DNA from: Atkinsonella hypoxylon
Taxonomy: Eukaryota; Ascomycota; Sordariomycetes; Hypocreales; Clavicipitaceae
Direction: 5' to 3'
Assembly (NCBI GenBank): GCA_000729835.1
Contig: JFHB01000021.1
Span: 124,001-188,000 of the forward strand
DNA: 64,000 bases
The position numbers and the translations under genes are program-made. The notes beneath the pieces were generated by a model, which was not told the DNA's origin, made no database searches, and saw only the letters and a program-made list of their open reading frames with translations. Below, in pieces: positions 12,461 through 24,305 of this stretch. Numbering within the stretch: the stretch's first letter is position 1; the number at the start of each line of letters is the position of its first letter.

Positions 12461-14121
12461 GCAGGTACGGAGTACGCAGCGGGTCTCAAGTAATTCCAAA
12501 GAGGCCCACTGTTGGAACAAGCAGCATCAAGCCACAAGCTGCGCGTTGATTGGTCCGGAGGTGCCGCGACGGGCTGCGCGCTGATTGGTGGGGATACCGG
12601 ATAAGAGGGGCATCACGTGTGTGTCCCCTAACACCACAACCCCCTATCCACGCGAGCTGCTCAGTAGGATATATAGAATCAATGAAGTCATTCAGCTATA
12701 TCGCAACAAGCCGTACGCACTAGTTAGTGCATACACCCTTTCCCTTGGTCTTCCTAACACCCACTTTTACACCAAAACTTACACTTTTTGAGTGCTTTAC
12801 GTCAATACAGAAGATTAACAATGTCTTGAAACAAGTTTTGTTAGGAGGACCAAGGGAATAGCGGAATTACATGAGTGCATTCGAAGGTGGTAAAAGGTCT
12901 GATTGAACGTGCATCGTGGTGTTGTGGGGAGCTGTCGGAAGTGGAACTCCTGCGGACGGATTCGGGCCAACCAACGTGCCGACTACGTGGAGCCAATCAG
13001 CAAGGTGGATCCGTGTGCACCAAATCAGAGACGCGCACCTCGCACGCAATTGTTCCAACACTTATTAAGTCCATAAATTTAAGTCATTACTTATTATACC
13101 TGAAAACTCAATAATATACTTACAAAGTAAAGTTTACAAACCACGTGTGAGTTTTGTTATAAAAAATGCGCTTTTAAGAATCCGCTGGAGAGACTGGTAT
13201 AGTCGGAACAGTGCCATATACCGTATACGGAGTAGTTCATACGGAGCACGTTGCAAATTTTACTCAGGTAGGTCACGAGCGGGGATGCGGGCCAATTAGG
13301 AAGCGGTTGAATGAAAGGTACTTATTTTTATACAGGAGTGTCTCTATAATAGAAGTTCTTAGCAATTTCCTTCTGTACAAAGAGGTAACTATATTGCAGC
13401 TATAGCGGTTAGCTATATCGCGGGAGGCCTCGCCTAGACCGTTCTTAGAAGTGGTGGCCGAGGCTAACAAAGGGCTCTCGTTATAGAGATTGTTCGCGAT
13501 AAAGTCAATTTTATCCCCTTCAGTAGATATCGCAAAAACCGTTGTATACCTGTGTTCTCTATACAACGCGTTCTAGCGGAGCTATAGAGGAGGTTTAGAG
13601 GTGCCTAGCATGTATCGAAAAGGGTGTGGACCCGTGGCCTGCCTGAGGCCTTAGCACTGTTAGAGGGATACGAATGCGAGCGTTGACTTCATGGTCGAGA
13701 GGAGTACTATACGCCGTATGTACCGGTACCTACCTACTATATCCATGATAGAGAGGGGGTTAACATGGTCAACTGGTCTCAACTGGCAGATGTACTTTAT
13801 AGGAATTCCCTGCACAAGGCTGAGACGCGAAGCACGCACTAAATTATCAGATAGATAGTTAGCTCGGCGTCGACAAGCGGCCAATGAGATGCTCGTCAAT
13901 ATCCGAGCGAGGCCTCACCATGACGACGGATTTGATGCACCAGAGTGCCTAATCATACGATCTTGGACAAGGAAGTACATGAGCTGGGGGTTTCCTGGTG
14001 GTCTTTGGCGGACGGGCCGCAGCAATGAATCGCGGAGGATTGTCAAAAGTCAGGCCATTCTTCTGAAGCCCAGCAGGCATCTGTCTTGGCAATGGCAAGC
14101 ATCAAGAACCTGCCGATGCGT

Positions 14122-14345
14122 CAGCAGCAGCAGCAGCAGCAGCAGCCGGGTCTCGCCGATATAGGGATATTTAGGACTTTGGACTTTCCGTTCTATCAGC
14201 ACATGACTTTTCGCCCTTTGACTTTGCCTCTGTTGCGCGGGGCTTGGATTTTGGCCTTAGGCTTGGGCCTGCTGTTGCTGCTGCTGCTGCTGCTGCCGTT
14301 CCTGCCGTTCCTGCCGTTCCTGCCCTGCCGTTCCTGCCGTCTGGT
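14122..14345. repeat. (CAG)8 block and facing CTG/CCGTTCCTG repeats
   Basis: Eight perfect CAG units at 14122-14145 are followed about 125 bp later by a CTG-rich tract (14269-14295) and by TTCCTGCCG repeats to about 14340. CAG and CTG blocks in this order are inverted repeats and could pair. Open frames across them are low-complexity Gln, Leu or Ala runs and were not called as genes. Confidence 0.75.
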
Positions 14346-15184
14346 TGCTTGCTGCTGCGTCTGGTATGCTGCTTGCATCTTGCGTTGTGCACCCGCAAGG
14401 GTTCATTCATGGCTGTGACTGTGACTTGCATGTTTCATTGTTGAATGCTCCGGAGCATGCCCCCATCTCCCATGAGCTGGACCGAAAAGTAGTCTGATTC
14501 TACGGAGAATTTCGCCGCGGCCACGATTACCGCTCTCCAACTAAGCTGCGAGACATTACTCTCTTCCTGAGAACGTCAGGCGGTGCACGCATGCTTAGCC
14601 TTGGAGTCTTCCATGCCCATACGGAGTCGTCGGTCTCGTGAACCTTCTTCTGGCTGCGGGGACGGGCTTGTCCGGAGTTGCGCTCCTGCTGCTGCGAACT
14701 TCAGCATATCCAGCGCCTTTCATCTCGATTTCTCTCGGATGCCATCTGACCTGTCACAGCCAAGTCGCATGCTCACCTCTCCTCTTTTCTCTGTGTCTTG
14801 CCGTCTGTACCTTTTTTTAATTCCCTCATTTAGATTCGCCAAGCGGCTCTTGCCACCTGCGCCTTCGCTTCTTGTTCAAAACCCAGAAGGCGACACCCGA
14901 ACCATGGTTCAGCTCATACATGAACAAAGTGGATGACAACTCAGACACAACAAGACACTGAACGCCCAGAGAAGCAACAAGCGTACATTTTCTTGGTCTG
15001 TTACTGCCGTGGAATTATCAGCAACTCATCATACTGGTACCTGCCAATACCCGTATCACAACAATCGCGGCAGATTCATCAATCGACAAACTTCACCAGC
15101 TGAATCTGCCATTGCGCTCATGAGAATAGAACACAACACCCGTTTTGTCAATCGACCCGCACCTACCAAGTCTGCAATCCGACA

Positions 15185-16805
15185 ATGAACAAAAATGCCA
15201 TCAGGGAGACGTCGGTAAACAGTTTGGATCGGGACATGTCCTCGTCCCGACAAACCTCGCAACCAGCACAAGACACGCCGAGCTGGTCGGGAGGATCTGC
15301 CAGTATGGGTCCATTTGACTTCACACCTCCTTCGAATATATCAATACCTTCCTTCGATCCGGCGATTGCTGCCTTCGCCGATCTGTCATTCGCACAACCC
15401 GCGGCTACTTCATTACCTGACGGCCAGTCGCACGCTTTCACGCTCAGGGATGTCCACGACAAAAAGAGAATGAAGTTAGAGTCAGATACACCTGCCTTGG
15501 ACTCTATAGATTACTGGATATCCTTCGACGATGATCTGGAGAAAATGGGCAGCTTCGAGATTGACTACTCTAAGCGATCCGACTTGTCGTGTCAAAATCA
15601 GTACGTTGTTGAATGTGACAGATCCAGTCCCTTGATGGTTACTGTAAGAGCTAACGAAGCTTGCAGGATTGGTGCCAGATCCGACTCTACACCCCGACTC
15701 GGCAGTGGATTGTATTCCACTGCTACTGCCCCATTTAGAGAGGAAGACTTTTTCGATGACAGTGCTTTTGAGCAAGCGCTTTCGGACGACGAGGAGATGC
15801 TTGACTCAACATCAAACATGAAGGAAAAGCCAACGAACTCGGAGAAAGAACCAGCACCTCAGAATTCTATGGGCGCAAGTACTGGGTCGTTTCAGAGTAC
15901 TGAGGAATTGGATCAATTCCAACCTGGCTTGCAACAGGCATCCTCCGCCAGAGATGTGCCAAAGCAAATGAAACGCAACAATTGCGCTCCGGTCTCTGAG
16001 TATGACGAGCAACGAAGGTTCTTAGAGGAAGCTCTTAACTCGGGGAGAATACCGGGAGCCCTCATTCCACCCAATGGTTTCGGTATAGGATTTGGGGCAG
16101 GAATGGGATACTGCAGGCCACTACAGGAATTTGAGAAGAAACCGCATAGCCCAGGCAGCCAACAGTCGGAAGGCCAGGTCAAGCCAGGAAGCACCAAGAA
16201 CAGCGATGTACCAGATGAACCTGAGGCGAAAAAGCAGACGAAAAGAGCATCGACCACCAGACCAGGCACATCAAGGAAATTTACTGCAACGGGCGAAAGA
16301 CCCAAACCCAGGTCAGCCGATCGAATAGCCCATAACGACGTCGAGCGTAAATACCGAACAAATCTCAAGGACAGGATCGCTGAGTTGCGGGCTGCCGTGC
16401 CAGCTTTGCAAGCATCGGGCGGAGACGGTGATTCTGAGGGCGGATCAGCTGGTGCCCAGCAGAGCAATAATAAAATCAGTAAGGTGAGATGCTATGACAA
16501 ATGAGAATGTGACTAGAAGCCGATACCCGCGATGCTGCCTACTTTTCACTCTACGTGCGAGAAGGCAAGGAATTAGAACAATAATTAATGCTAACGTACT
16601 CTGTGCACAGGGTACGGTTTTAACGAAGGCGACCGAATACATTCACCAACTCGAAGCTCGAAACAAGGCCATTATGCAAGAACACCAACAACTCGCCCGT
16701 AAACTACAGACATTTGAGAACCTTCTTAATAATGCAGGTAGTCAAGCTGACCTGATGATGCCAAATCATAGCATGACACTTTTCGATCCTCGAGGGTTTT
16801 GTTAA
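15185..16805 (+). CDS. SREBP-type bHLH transcription factor, SAH-2-like
   Basis: A helix-loop-helix regulator whose basic region (AHNDVERKYRTNLKDRI) has the Tyr in place of Arg that marks the SREBP class. The 127-nt intron 16484-16610 lies in the loop; splicing gives NNKISKGTVLTKATEYIHQLE, a canonical second helix. A short leucine-zipper-like tail follows and the protein stops with no transmembrane segments, unlike membrane-bound SREBPs such as SrbA but like Neurospora SAH-2. A 66-nt segment at 15601-15666 has GTACGT, a CTAAC branch site and TTGCAG and is probably a second intron. It is in frame without stops, so the protein is 475 residues if spliced and 497 if retained. The N-terminal half is acidic and Ser-rich, as in activation domains. 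Confidence 0.87.
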
Positions 16806-17637
16806 GTGACTGCAAAGTCTTTGATGCCACAGCAGCACTCTAATAACCGAAAAGCGCATTTCAAGCATGATAAAGACGCATCAAAAATTAAAAAACATAT
16901 CGAAACGGCTTTCCTTTTTCATTGTTTTCATTTCTGGACCTAAAATACTGGCGAAGCGGGCATTGTCACGGTGGCATTTTAGTAATTCCCATATTTCTTC
17001 AACTTGACGACTTGTGAACATAGTCAAACTGGGGATAGAGAGATCAATTAAAAGATCGGTAAAGAGATAACGCATTGTATAGGGTCAATGTGCACGGAAA
17101 GCATGCAGCGCCGTGCGTTGCAGGGATACAATATACAAGATGAGGAAGTTGGTGGGTTTCAAACCAAAGAAAGAAAAGTTCTGTAAATCATATGACGGGC
17201 TCACCTCCACTCGGGGAACAGGAAGAAAGGCTTCCTATCAATTCATCTACAAGACTACCCTTATGCGCCTCCTTATGTTGGCCTTGCTTTGCAGTTGAGG
17301 CTAGCGTCACGGAGCCTGCCATCCATGTTCCAAGAAGCAAATTCTACCAAAATCTAGGACCAAGCTATGATTCTTGTCAAGGGTAGTTGCAACCTTTACG
17401 CCGTAGCTAACTTGCACCTAGCCTTATTGCTGTAACCACGTTTCTGTGGGAACATGCAGTCGGAATCCATTGCCACGTGCTCATGCCCAAATTGAAAAAT
17501 ACATTAGGTAGACACGCAGTAATCTGCGCGATATGTTTTATCTTGTACCCTTTTCCCATTGTTTTGAAAGAATTCACATACAACACATGCCTGTGACAGA
17601 TCTAACTACAAAAATGCTGTTTTTACTAGTACACACG
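16806..17637. other. 3' intergenic region between bHLH and ICP55 genes
   Basis: A tail-to-tail spacer of about 0.8 kb. No gene or repeat is recognised. Confidence 0.6.
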
Positions 17638-19312
17638 TCACCGCAGCGCCTCAATATCGTCCACTTCCTTCACGGCCTCCGTCGTCAGAATGAACGGCGA
17701 GTCCTCGTCGACACAAACGCTGTCTTCGATCCGAATGCCCATGCCACGGAAGTGCTTGGGCCACCGATCATCATACGGCACGTACACGCCCGGTTCAATC
17801 GTGATGCAGTGCCCGCGCTTCAACCTTTCTCGCCGACTGTACCCGGGACAGTCGTGGACATCGAGGCCGATGTAGTGGCCGACATGGTGGGGGAATAATT
17901 GGTCGATGTTGCTCATGGAGACGCTAAAACCGATATGCCTGAGCTGATCGACGAGACCATGTGCTGTGATGCCGTGAATTTCCTCGAGAGACATGCTGGC
18001 GCTTTCACGGCACAACGACACGCTTGTTCGTTGAACTTTGAGGACAGCTTCGTAGAGGTCTCGCTGGGCGGCGGTGAACTTGCCGGACGCGGGCCATGTC
18101 CGCGAGATATCAGTGATGTAGGTGCCGTACTCGCCGCCGGCATCTACCAGGATGAACTCGTCGTTCTTAAAAACGTTGTTGTTCACGGTATAGTGAATGC
18201 AATTGGCGCGGTCTCCGCCAGCAATTACTGGAATGTATGCCGGGCCATCACACCCGTTGATAACGAACTGATAGTCCAGGAAGGCATGGAGGTCCCTTTC
18301 TTTTGTCCAGCCGTGCCGCATTGCTTCCGTAATGACGCGGCCTGAAATTTTGCCTGCCTTGCGCAAGTTGGCTACTTCTGCAGCACTCTTGACAATACGT
18401 AACTGGTTCATCGTGGGAGACAACGGGGTTCTGGCTGGATGAGTTGATTCTTTACTAGCAAAGAATCGCCACAGCCAATTTTTCCCCGAATCAGCAACGG
18501 GCTGCACATCAGCGTACACAACCTTGGCGGATCGAAGGATTTTAGAGAGGAGGCTGTCTGCGCTGTCTATTGAGTAGGCCTCGTCTGCGTTGAAGATGTC
18601 TCGAGCTGCGTCAATGCCATTTCGGTAACCGTTCCACTGCTCGTCTCTTGGATCTTTCCGCTTGACGAACATGCGAAAGGTGTAGTCGCCCAATTTTGGG
18701 CCCGTCTTCTCAATGATGGCAAGGGCTTCATCCTCATTCCAGCCTGTTAGCCACAAGAAATTAGACTCTTGCCGGTAGGGATGGAAAACCGCGCCAGATT
18801 TGTACTGTATGGGAGCAGCATGGAGAACAGCTATGCCTCCTTCCGCCATGGAGTAGGCAAGCGCTGCTCTACGGTCTGCATATTCTTGGGCCGTGATGCC
18901 AGGTGTGACTAAAGGAGTGATCAAGGATGTCAGCTAGAACGGCCATAAGGGAGCCAATGACGGCGACACGGCAAGCAGACTGGTAGCTCTGGATTTGCTG
19001 CTCATCCGATCGACGTCAAACCAATGCTGGCCAATCAACGAGGGATGTAAATGTAAAGCTGTTCTTACGTTCGCCTGCTTTGAGTATGTGGGAATGTGTC
19101 TCGTATACGGGCTGTCCGAACCGAATGTCGGCGGCAGACACGACAGTGCCGGTGGTATAACATCGCTTAGCTATCGGGTGTTTCGAAGCATCACCTGCCG
19201 TTTTTGATGACGAGTGGGTGAATAAGAGATTGCTTGCTTTCCACGGAGACTGGATGGGTCGGGCACAGCGAGGAACACACGAGCTCCGGAATGAAGGCCG
19301 TGGGAACTTCAT
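17638..19312 (-). CDS. icp55: intermediate cleaving peptidase 55 (mitochondrial aminopeptidase P)
   Basis: A mitochondrial M24B metallopeptidase that removes a destabilising N-terminal residue after presequence cleavage. Two exons (19312-19069, 18908-17638) give 504 residues. The start is an Arg/Ser-rich presequence-like segment, then DIRFGQPVYETHSHILKAGE joined across the 160-nt intron to LTPGITAQEYADRR, the conserved Icp55 N-domain. Metal-binding motifs of the pita-bread fold are visible: VDAGGEYGTYITDISRTWP (two Asp), HHVGHYIGLDVHD (His), IEPGVYV (Glu) and GMGIRIEDSV (Glu). General Xaa-Pro aminopeptidase P is the alternative, but the targeting sequence and the ELTPGIT motif favour Icp55. 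It diverges from the Dbf4 gene across a 1.15-kb shared promoter region. Confidence 0.92.
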
Positions 19313-20465
19313 TTCGAGATAGGTTCAGAATGGAATCCTTGTGGAACTCGGAGAGAAGCAACGAGACCGGGAAAATGGGTCCAATGGCGGAGAAGACCAC
19401 GCAACCCAGAGAAGATGTAAGTCGAGGGCTAAAAATGGACGTTCAGCAATAGCAAAAAAACCCGAGTACCGGGAGAAAGGATCCAATGCGCAGCAGGAAA
19501 CAGGCCCCCCCGGGAGGGCGAATGCAGCTTCCAAGGACAACCGCTGCACTTTGCAAAGCACCAGACGAGATAATGTGCCGCTGTAGAGTTTGCCGGATGA
19601 GGACGAATTCGTTTGTCGTCAGGCTATGGTAGAGCCTTGCACGTTGCCACACACACACACACACGCACACACGCACACAAGAATCAAGGTCGTCGATGAG
19701 CAGATAAGGTCAATCGCTCAGAAGTTGACGATTGATCGAAAACATTGCCTCGGTGTGGCGTATGCAGAGCGCGGAGGAAGGAGCAAGGGGCTGCGCTGGA
19801 GGTCTACCTCAGCAGAGACGCGCTGAGAAGTTGTGTGAGAGGTATAATTCGTTGCAGGGGTGCGCTGTACGGCCGCTGAAGCAACGAACGGTCCCCGCTG
19901 TGGCTGGCCTCAACAGCTGCCCGCTCAGTGGCTGCAGAGCCCTACGGAGTACATTTCACCCGCCCGTTGCTGGTGCGGCGGGTTGGCCCGTGCGTGTTTT
20001 TTTAACCCTCGCCAAACAGGGCATAGCGCTGTTATGCCAAGCGCGAAGCTCCAGCGCCCCATCAAACGCCAGTAGTGCTCGACAGGCCACGGCTTGTCCT
20101 GTCTGACTTGTTCCTTCAACCCGCTCGACCACGCTCCTCGAGGTTGACAGCAACAACAGTCTGGGCTGCCCAAGAGGTCCTTGATATCTCTTGCACGGTC
20201 TCACGTTGGCGTCTTTCAATGTCCCCTTAGCATCTCTTACTTCTTGTCCGGAAGCCCGCAATATCTGACGTGTATCGTCCCCTACACGTCGCGTGCTTGC
20301 CACGGACCAAGGTTGGCGTGGCCCAGCCCCTCCTCAGCCTTTCGTGACCTCACCACAACAAACTTCTTACTTGCGGCTTCAAATAAAAACAAACAACACA
20401 TATCCCATATCTTGGGGTCACGCTCTGGTTGTTCTACTTCCAGAGCATGCCTGTTGGGGTGTTAT
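19313..20465. other. divergent promoter region of icp55 and dbf4
   Basis: About 1.15 kb between two divergent genes. It contains a (CA)n tract at 19649-19680 and a TACGGAGTAC element at 19943-19952. Open frames overlapping in several directions look random. Part is likely a long 5' UTR of the Dbf4 gene. Confidence 0.55.
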
Positions 20466-22564
20466 ATGGCCGCCGTATCTCTATCTCCTACGCCAGTTCC
20501 CATCGTGGCCATGTCCTCGCGGCGGGTACCTCTGACGAGTAACCCCAACGTCACCAACTCACCTTTACGAGGCCATGCTACTCTCCATGCATACGCAAAG
20601 CAGAAGCGATCTTACGCCAATGTGCAACGCGAAGAAGCCTACGGCCAGCCGCCACCCGTGAAGAAGCAGGCGCTCGACAATGGCTCGCAACGAGCCGTCC
20701 GCTCTCCGACCAAGACGTCTCGTTCACAAATCCTAGTGCAACGCTCAGCCGTTGCGCGTCCCACACTCAAAGATCGTGTCACTAGATCCACGCAAAGTAC
20801 GACGAGAAGTGTGCAAGATGTAGACACGGAGAAAGAGGTGTGGAAAAAGCACCATCGGGCTAGATTCCCAAAACTGGTCTTCTACTTTGACAGTATACCG
20901 GATGATGTCAGAGCAAAGTTGACAAAGCGAGTCACATATCTTGGTGCCGTGAGTAACTTCCTGATATCCAGTTGATAATCGCTTGCAACTCTGGACTAGA
21001 CTGACGCGTTGTTCCACCTTGGATAGCGCCAAGAACCATTCTTTTCAATTGATGTAACTCACGTTGTCACGACACGGTCGATTCCAGTCGAGAAATCCGA
21101 GACCGAGCAGCAGCAAAATTTGGAACATGATCAACAACAACCTGAAGAACAGCCCCAGACTATAAACCCGTCTTTGTTGGACCGAAACACAATGGCAGCG
21201 GGAAGAAAGCTTCTGTTTGACTTTCGACAGACTCAAGCTCCATCACATCATCAGAGCGAAGACCTCACCAGACGAGCGAAAGGAAAAAGCAATAATGATG
21301 TCCTGTACAAAGCTCGAGAAATGGGCAAGAAAATATGGTCATTAGACAAATTCCAGAACATGCTTGCCGTTTTGTTGGAATCAGAAACTCAATCAGGCAG
21401 CCATTCGACCAGGGCGGCATGTGTTCGCACTCAGTACGGTGTCAATAAGGGCGCACACGAGACGAATCTGCTCCAATTGCTGCATAATGAACGCATCAAT
21501 GGGCCGTCTGATCGCGACCCTACTGCTATGAATCGAGAGCTGGTTTACTTCAAAGGACCATATATATATGTGTGGGACATGGATGAGAAGTACAAACCTA
21601 TAATGGTACGAGAGTATTCCAAGGTGGTGAACAAGCAGGATGGTGAATGGCCCCAGTTTCGAAGCGTTGGTAATGGTCGATGTCCATTCGTGGAAGAGGT
21701 TGAAAGTCCTGAAAAGGAACAACGTCGCACGTGCGAGCGGGAGAAGGCAAGGGCTGTTAGAAGAGAGGATCCAGCTCCTGTCCTGAAGCCTCCGGAGATC
21801 TCTTTGCTCAAGTCCGTTACTGGGAAACGAAGCTTGGCAGAAATGGAAGACGGGCACAACCGCACTCGACCGACTTCTTCCAACGACTTCTTCAATCTCG
21901 CCAAAGCCGCCATCTCTAAGCAGACGGAAGCGAAATTTCAGAATGCATTCACCAGTCGTGCTGAAGCTGCTAGATTATTTGCCGGCGAGCCCGTTGCTTC
22001 GGGTATGCAGCCGTCAAACGTTACTTCAGCTATCCGTTCCCAGATGATTTCATCTACGTCGGGTATTAATGGCAGCAAGGCTGGGACCAGTAAAGAGGTC
22101 CATGGTCTGCAAAGGAAGGTGCTGCAGAAGGCCAAACCGGCCCCGTATGATATCAGCTCTCGTCGTCTCGCTGAAGTCTCGATGGATGTCGCATCTAGCA
22201 GATCAACGAACATGGGCCGTCCTACGTCTAGAGCCGTCCAGCCTCACGACGAAGATTCCCAAAGAACAGACGGAAAAGATAAGAAGACATACTCACAAAC
22301 ACTCAAGAGCAAGCAAGACCTGAAGCCAGGATACTGTGAGAATTGCCAAGATAAATTTACAGACTTTGACGAGGTTTGTCCATTTTTTCAGTCCGCTGCG
22401 TGTATTTCCAAGTTAACCATGCTTTACAGCATATTCTTTCTCGTAAACATCGGAAGTTTGCCGAGAACGACGACAACTGGACCGAACTGGACCTGCTGCT
22501 TGAACAGCTAAAGCGCATGCCGAAATATGCAGGCGCCGACTGTGATAATGAAGAGGAGTGGTAG
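20466..22564 (+). CDS. dbf4: Dbf4/Dfp1-type regulatory subunit of the Cdc7 kinase
   Basis: The activating subunit of the Dbf4-dependent kinase that phosphorylates the MCM helicase at replication origins. Three exons (20466-20948, 21027-22373, 22430-22564) encode 654 residues. Motif N, BRCT-like, lies at about residues 130-190 (PKLVFYFDSIPDD to FFSIDVTHVVTTR) and is completed by the first intron junction. Motif M includes ELVYFKGPYIYVWDMDEKYKPIM. Motif C is a CCHH zinc finger (Cys598, Cys601, His611, His617) split by the second intron; splicing joins FTDFDE to HILSRKH. The N-terminus has Lys/Arg-rich stretches fitting nuclear import. A second in-frame Met at 20511 (MSSRRVPL) could be the real start. 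The frame is open upstream to 20181, but that part looks like 5' UTR. Confidence 0.92.
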
Positions 22565-23567
22565 AATGCAACTCTCGCAGTACGTCTTATTGACAAACAC
22601 GCTCAAACAGATGGATGGAATCTTGTCTACATTCGCCACGCGCGCCAAAATATCATCATTAAACGCAGTCTGATCCTCATATGAGCATCCTTGTGCATCA
22701 ATTTCCTTTAGACAGCTAGTGTCTTGCTCTGATTTGGGCTTGCATAGGATCCGGACCCTTTTCCATTCCCATTACCAGCATTCCAACCAGACTCTCATCC
22801 AGATGATACCACGTTCCTTTTTCTCCTTTACCACTGGTGAAAGATCAACCGAAAGGAACCTTGACGGAAATTCCCTGAAGGAAATCGTTTTATTCACTTC
22901 TTCTATTCATACATCATTGCTCTTTTGCTCTGCATCATGAATTGCATGCAAGTCGGCGCAAGCGGCATGGCTAGTCATCTTTATCAATTCCCCCACTTCC
23001 TCAATCGGACTGTCATACTCTGACGAGGCGTTTTTTTTTTTTTTGTCTCCTTTTTTTCGTGCTTGACATTTCATAGCGACTTATCAGGTCAAGGATTGAA
23101 TTATGGTAACGCCAGGAGGGCAACAGATGTCTGGGAATGGTCTGCATGGTGGAAGGTTAGAGGAGCATGTTTGGTGCTGCATCTCGCATAACGCTCATGG
23201 CTGTCTATGGGAAGCTATAGTGATTGTACATATACCTGTTACTTCATGTATGTGTATTTTGCATTTTACAATAACCAAGCAAAAGTTATAAAAATTTGTG
23301 AGACTTGCAGTTTCTATTTTCGGAAAGTGCGAAGGAGGTGGTGACGTTGGTTATAGTTATACAGTGTCGCATAGTAATCGTACTGTGTGCTGCACTGTTC
23401 GGGCCAGTTAGCACCGCTGCCTGCTTCTTCGACATGAGACCTTTTCCTTACATGCTTCACAATAAAAAGCAAGACAGCAGAGCTATAGTTCATAAAGCTC
23501 CTAATTACTTATTTCTTGTGGCCATATTTGTGGAAAACGACGGTATATGTTCTTTTCGTTGAAAGAG
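22565..23567. other. intergenic region between dbf4 and atg12
   Basis: About 1 kb holding the dbf4 3' flank and the atg12 promoter. A T-rich stretch lies near 23032-23058. No gene is seen. Confidence 0.6.
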
Positions 23568-24125
23568 ATGAACCGTGCACATGCTTCGACTCCTCCAGAG
23601 CCCGTGCCTGACCAAGGACGCAATTCTCCCGTGCCAGGAAGTGCGACCCGTTTCCCGGAAGATGATGATGACTCAGGTAGGGCCTCTCCGGAGCTTCCTC
23701 TTACCATGAGTGCTTCTGTGATGCTAGCCGACTTACCCCGAGATGCCACCGCTGCTCTGGAGAGTGTCGGCGGGTTTGCACAGGAAAAGGTTGTGGTGAG
23801 GTTTAAGCCCGTGGGGTCCGCCCCAAGTTTGGCCCAGGAGTTGTGTAAAATCACCGCTACTAGGAAGTTTGAGGAAGTTGTGAGATATCTGAGGAAGAAG
23901 CTGAAGTGCAAAGACATGGACAGCGTCTTTCTGTATGTTAATAGTGCATTTGCCCCAAGTCTGGATGAAATTGTGGGAAATTTGCATCAGGTATGTCCGA
24001 GGCGAGGGTCACTTTACGGAAGCAGCGGAGCAACTATACGATTGAGACTGATTTTCTCCTAGTGCTTCAAGAATGCCCAGGATCAATTGATTGTTACCTA
24101 CTCCATGACACCGGCATTTGGCTGA
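23568..24125 (+). CDS. atg12: ubiquitin-like autophagy protein Atg12
   Basis: A ubiquitin-fold modifier that is conjugated through its C-terminal Gly to Atg5; the conjugate acts as the E3 for Atg8 lipidation on the phagophore. Two exons (23568-23990, 24063-24125) give 161 residues. The first 70 or so are disordered and acidic. The APG12 domain runs from KVVVRFKPVGSAPSL through FEEVVRYLRKKL and LYVNSAFAPSLDEIVGNLHQ, and across the 72-nt intron to CFKNAQDQLIVTYSMTPAFG. The protein ends exactly on Gly161, as required for activation by Atg7 without processing. An in-frame Met seven codons upstream (23547) is a possible alternative start. Confidence 0.94.
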
Positions 24126-24305
24126 AATGCTTCGACATGTGTTCTGGTTTCTATCGTCATTTCCCTTAAAGATGTGTAAACCGCTTGTTTATGCTCATAA
24201 TTACGACATGACAAAGAATTAACGCGCTTTCGCTTATGAAGAAACGAATTTTAAACGACGAAGGCGTCCCTCATATAATCATATCGGCGAAGCATGACCT
24301 TGTCC

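Larger units (their letters stand above)
10630..15184. other. gene-poor, AT-rich region with repeat relics
   Basis: About 4.5 kb without a supportable gene. Contents include a T tract at 10629-10648, an 8-bp hairpin (ACTATAGC/GCTATAGT, 11708-11727), GGTACC/CCTAGG-type repeats at 12350-12460, TACGGAGTA elements at 12466 and 13226, and a degenerate repeat at about 13318-13390 that recurs near 27 kb and 42.7 kb. CAG/CTG blocks lie at 14122-14295. The last few hundred bases are the promoter of the bHLH gene. Confidence 0.55.

Noticed and set aside
23547..23567. Upstream in-frame Met for Atg12 (MFFSLKE extension)
   Set aside because: The extension is unlike known Atg12 N-termini, and the Met at 23568 gives the usual disordered start. 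Kept only as an alternative.
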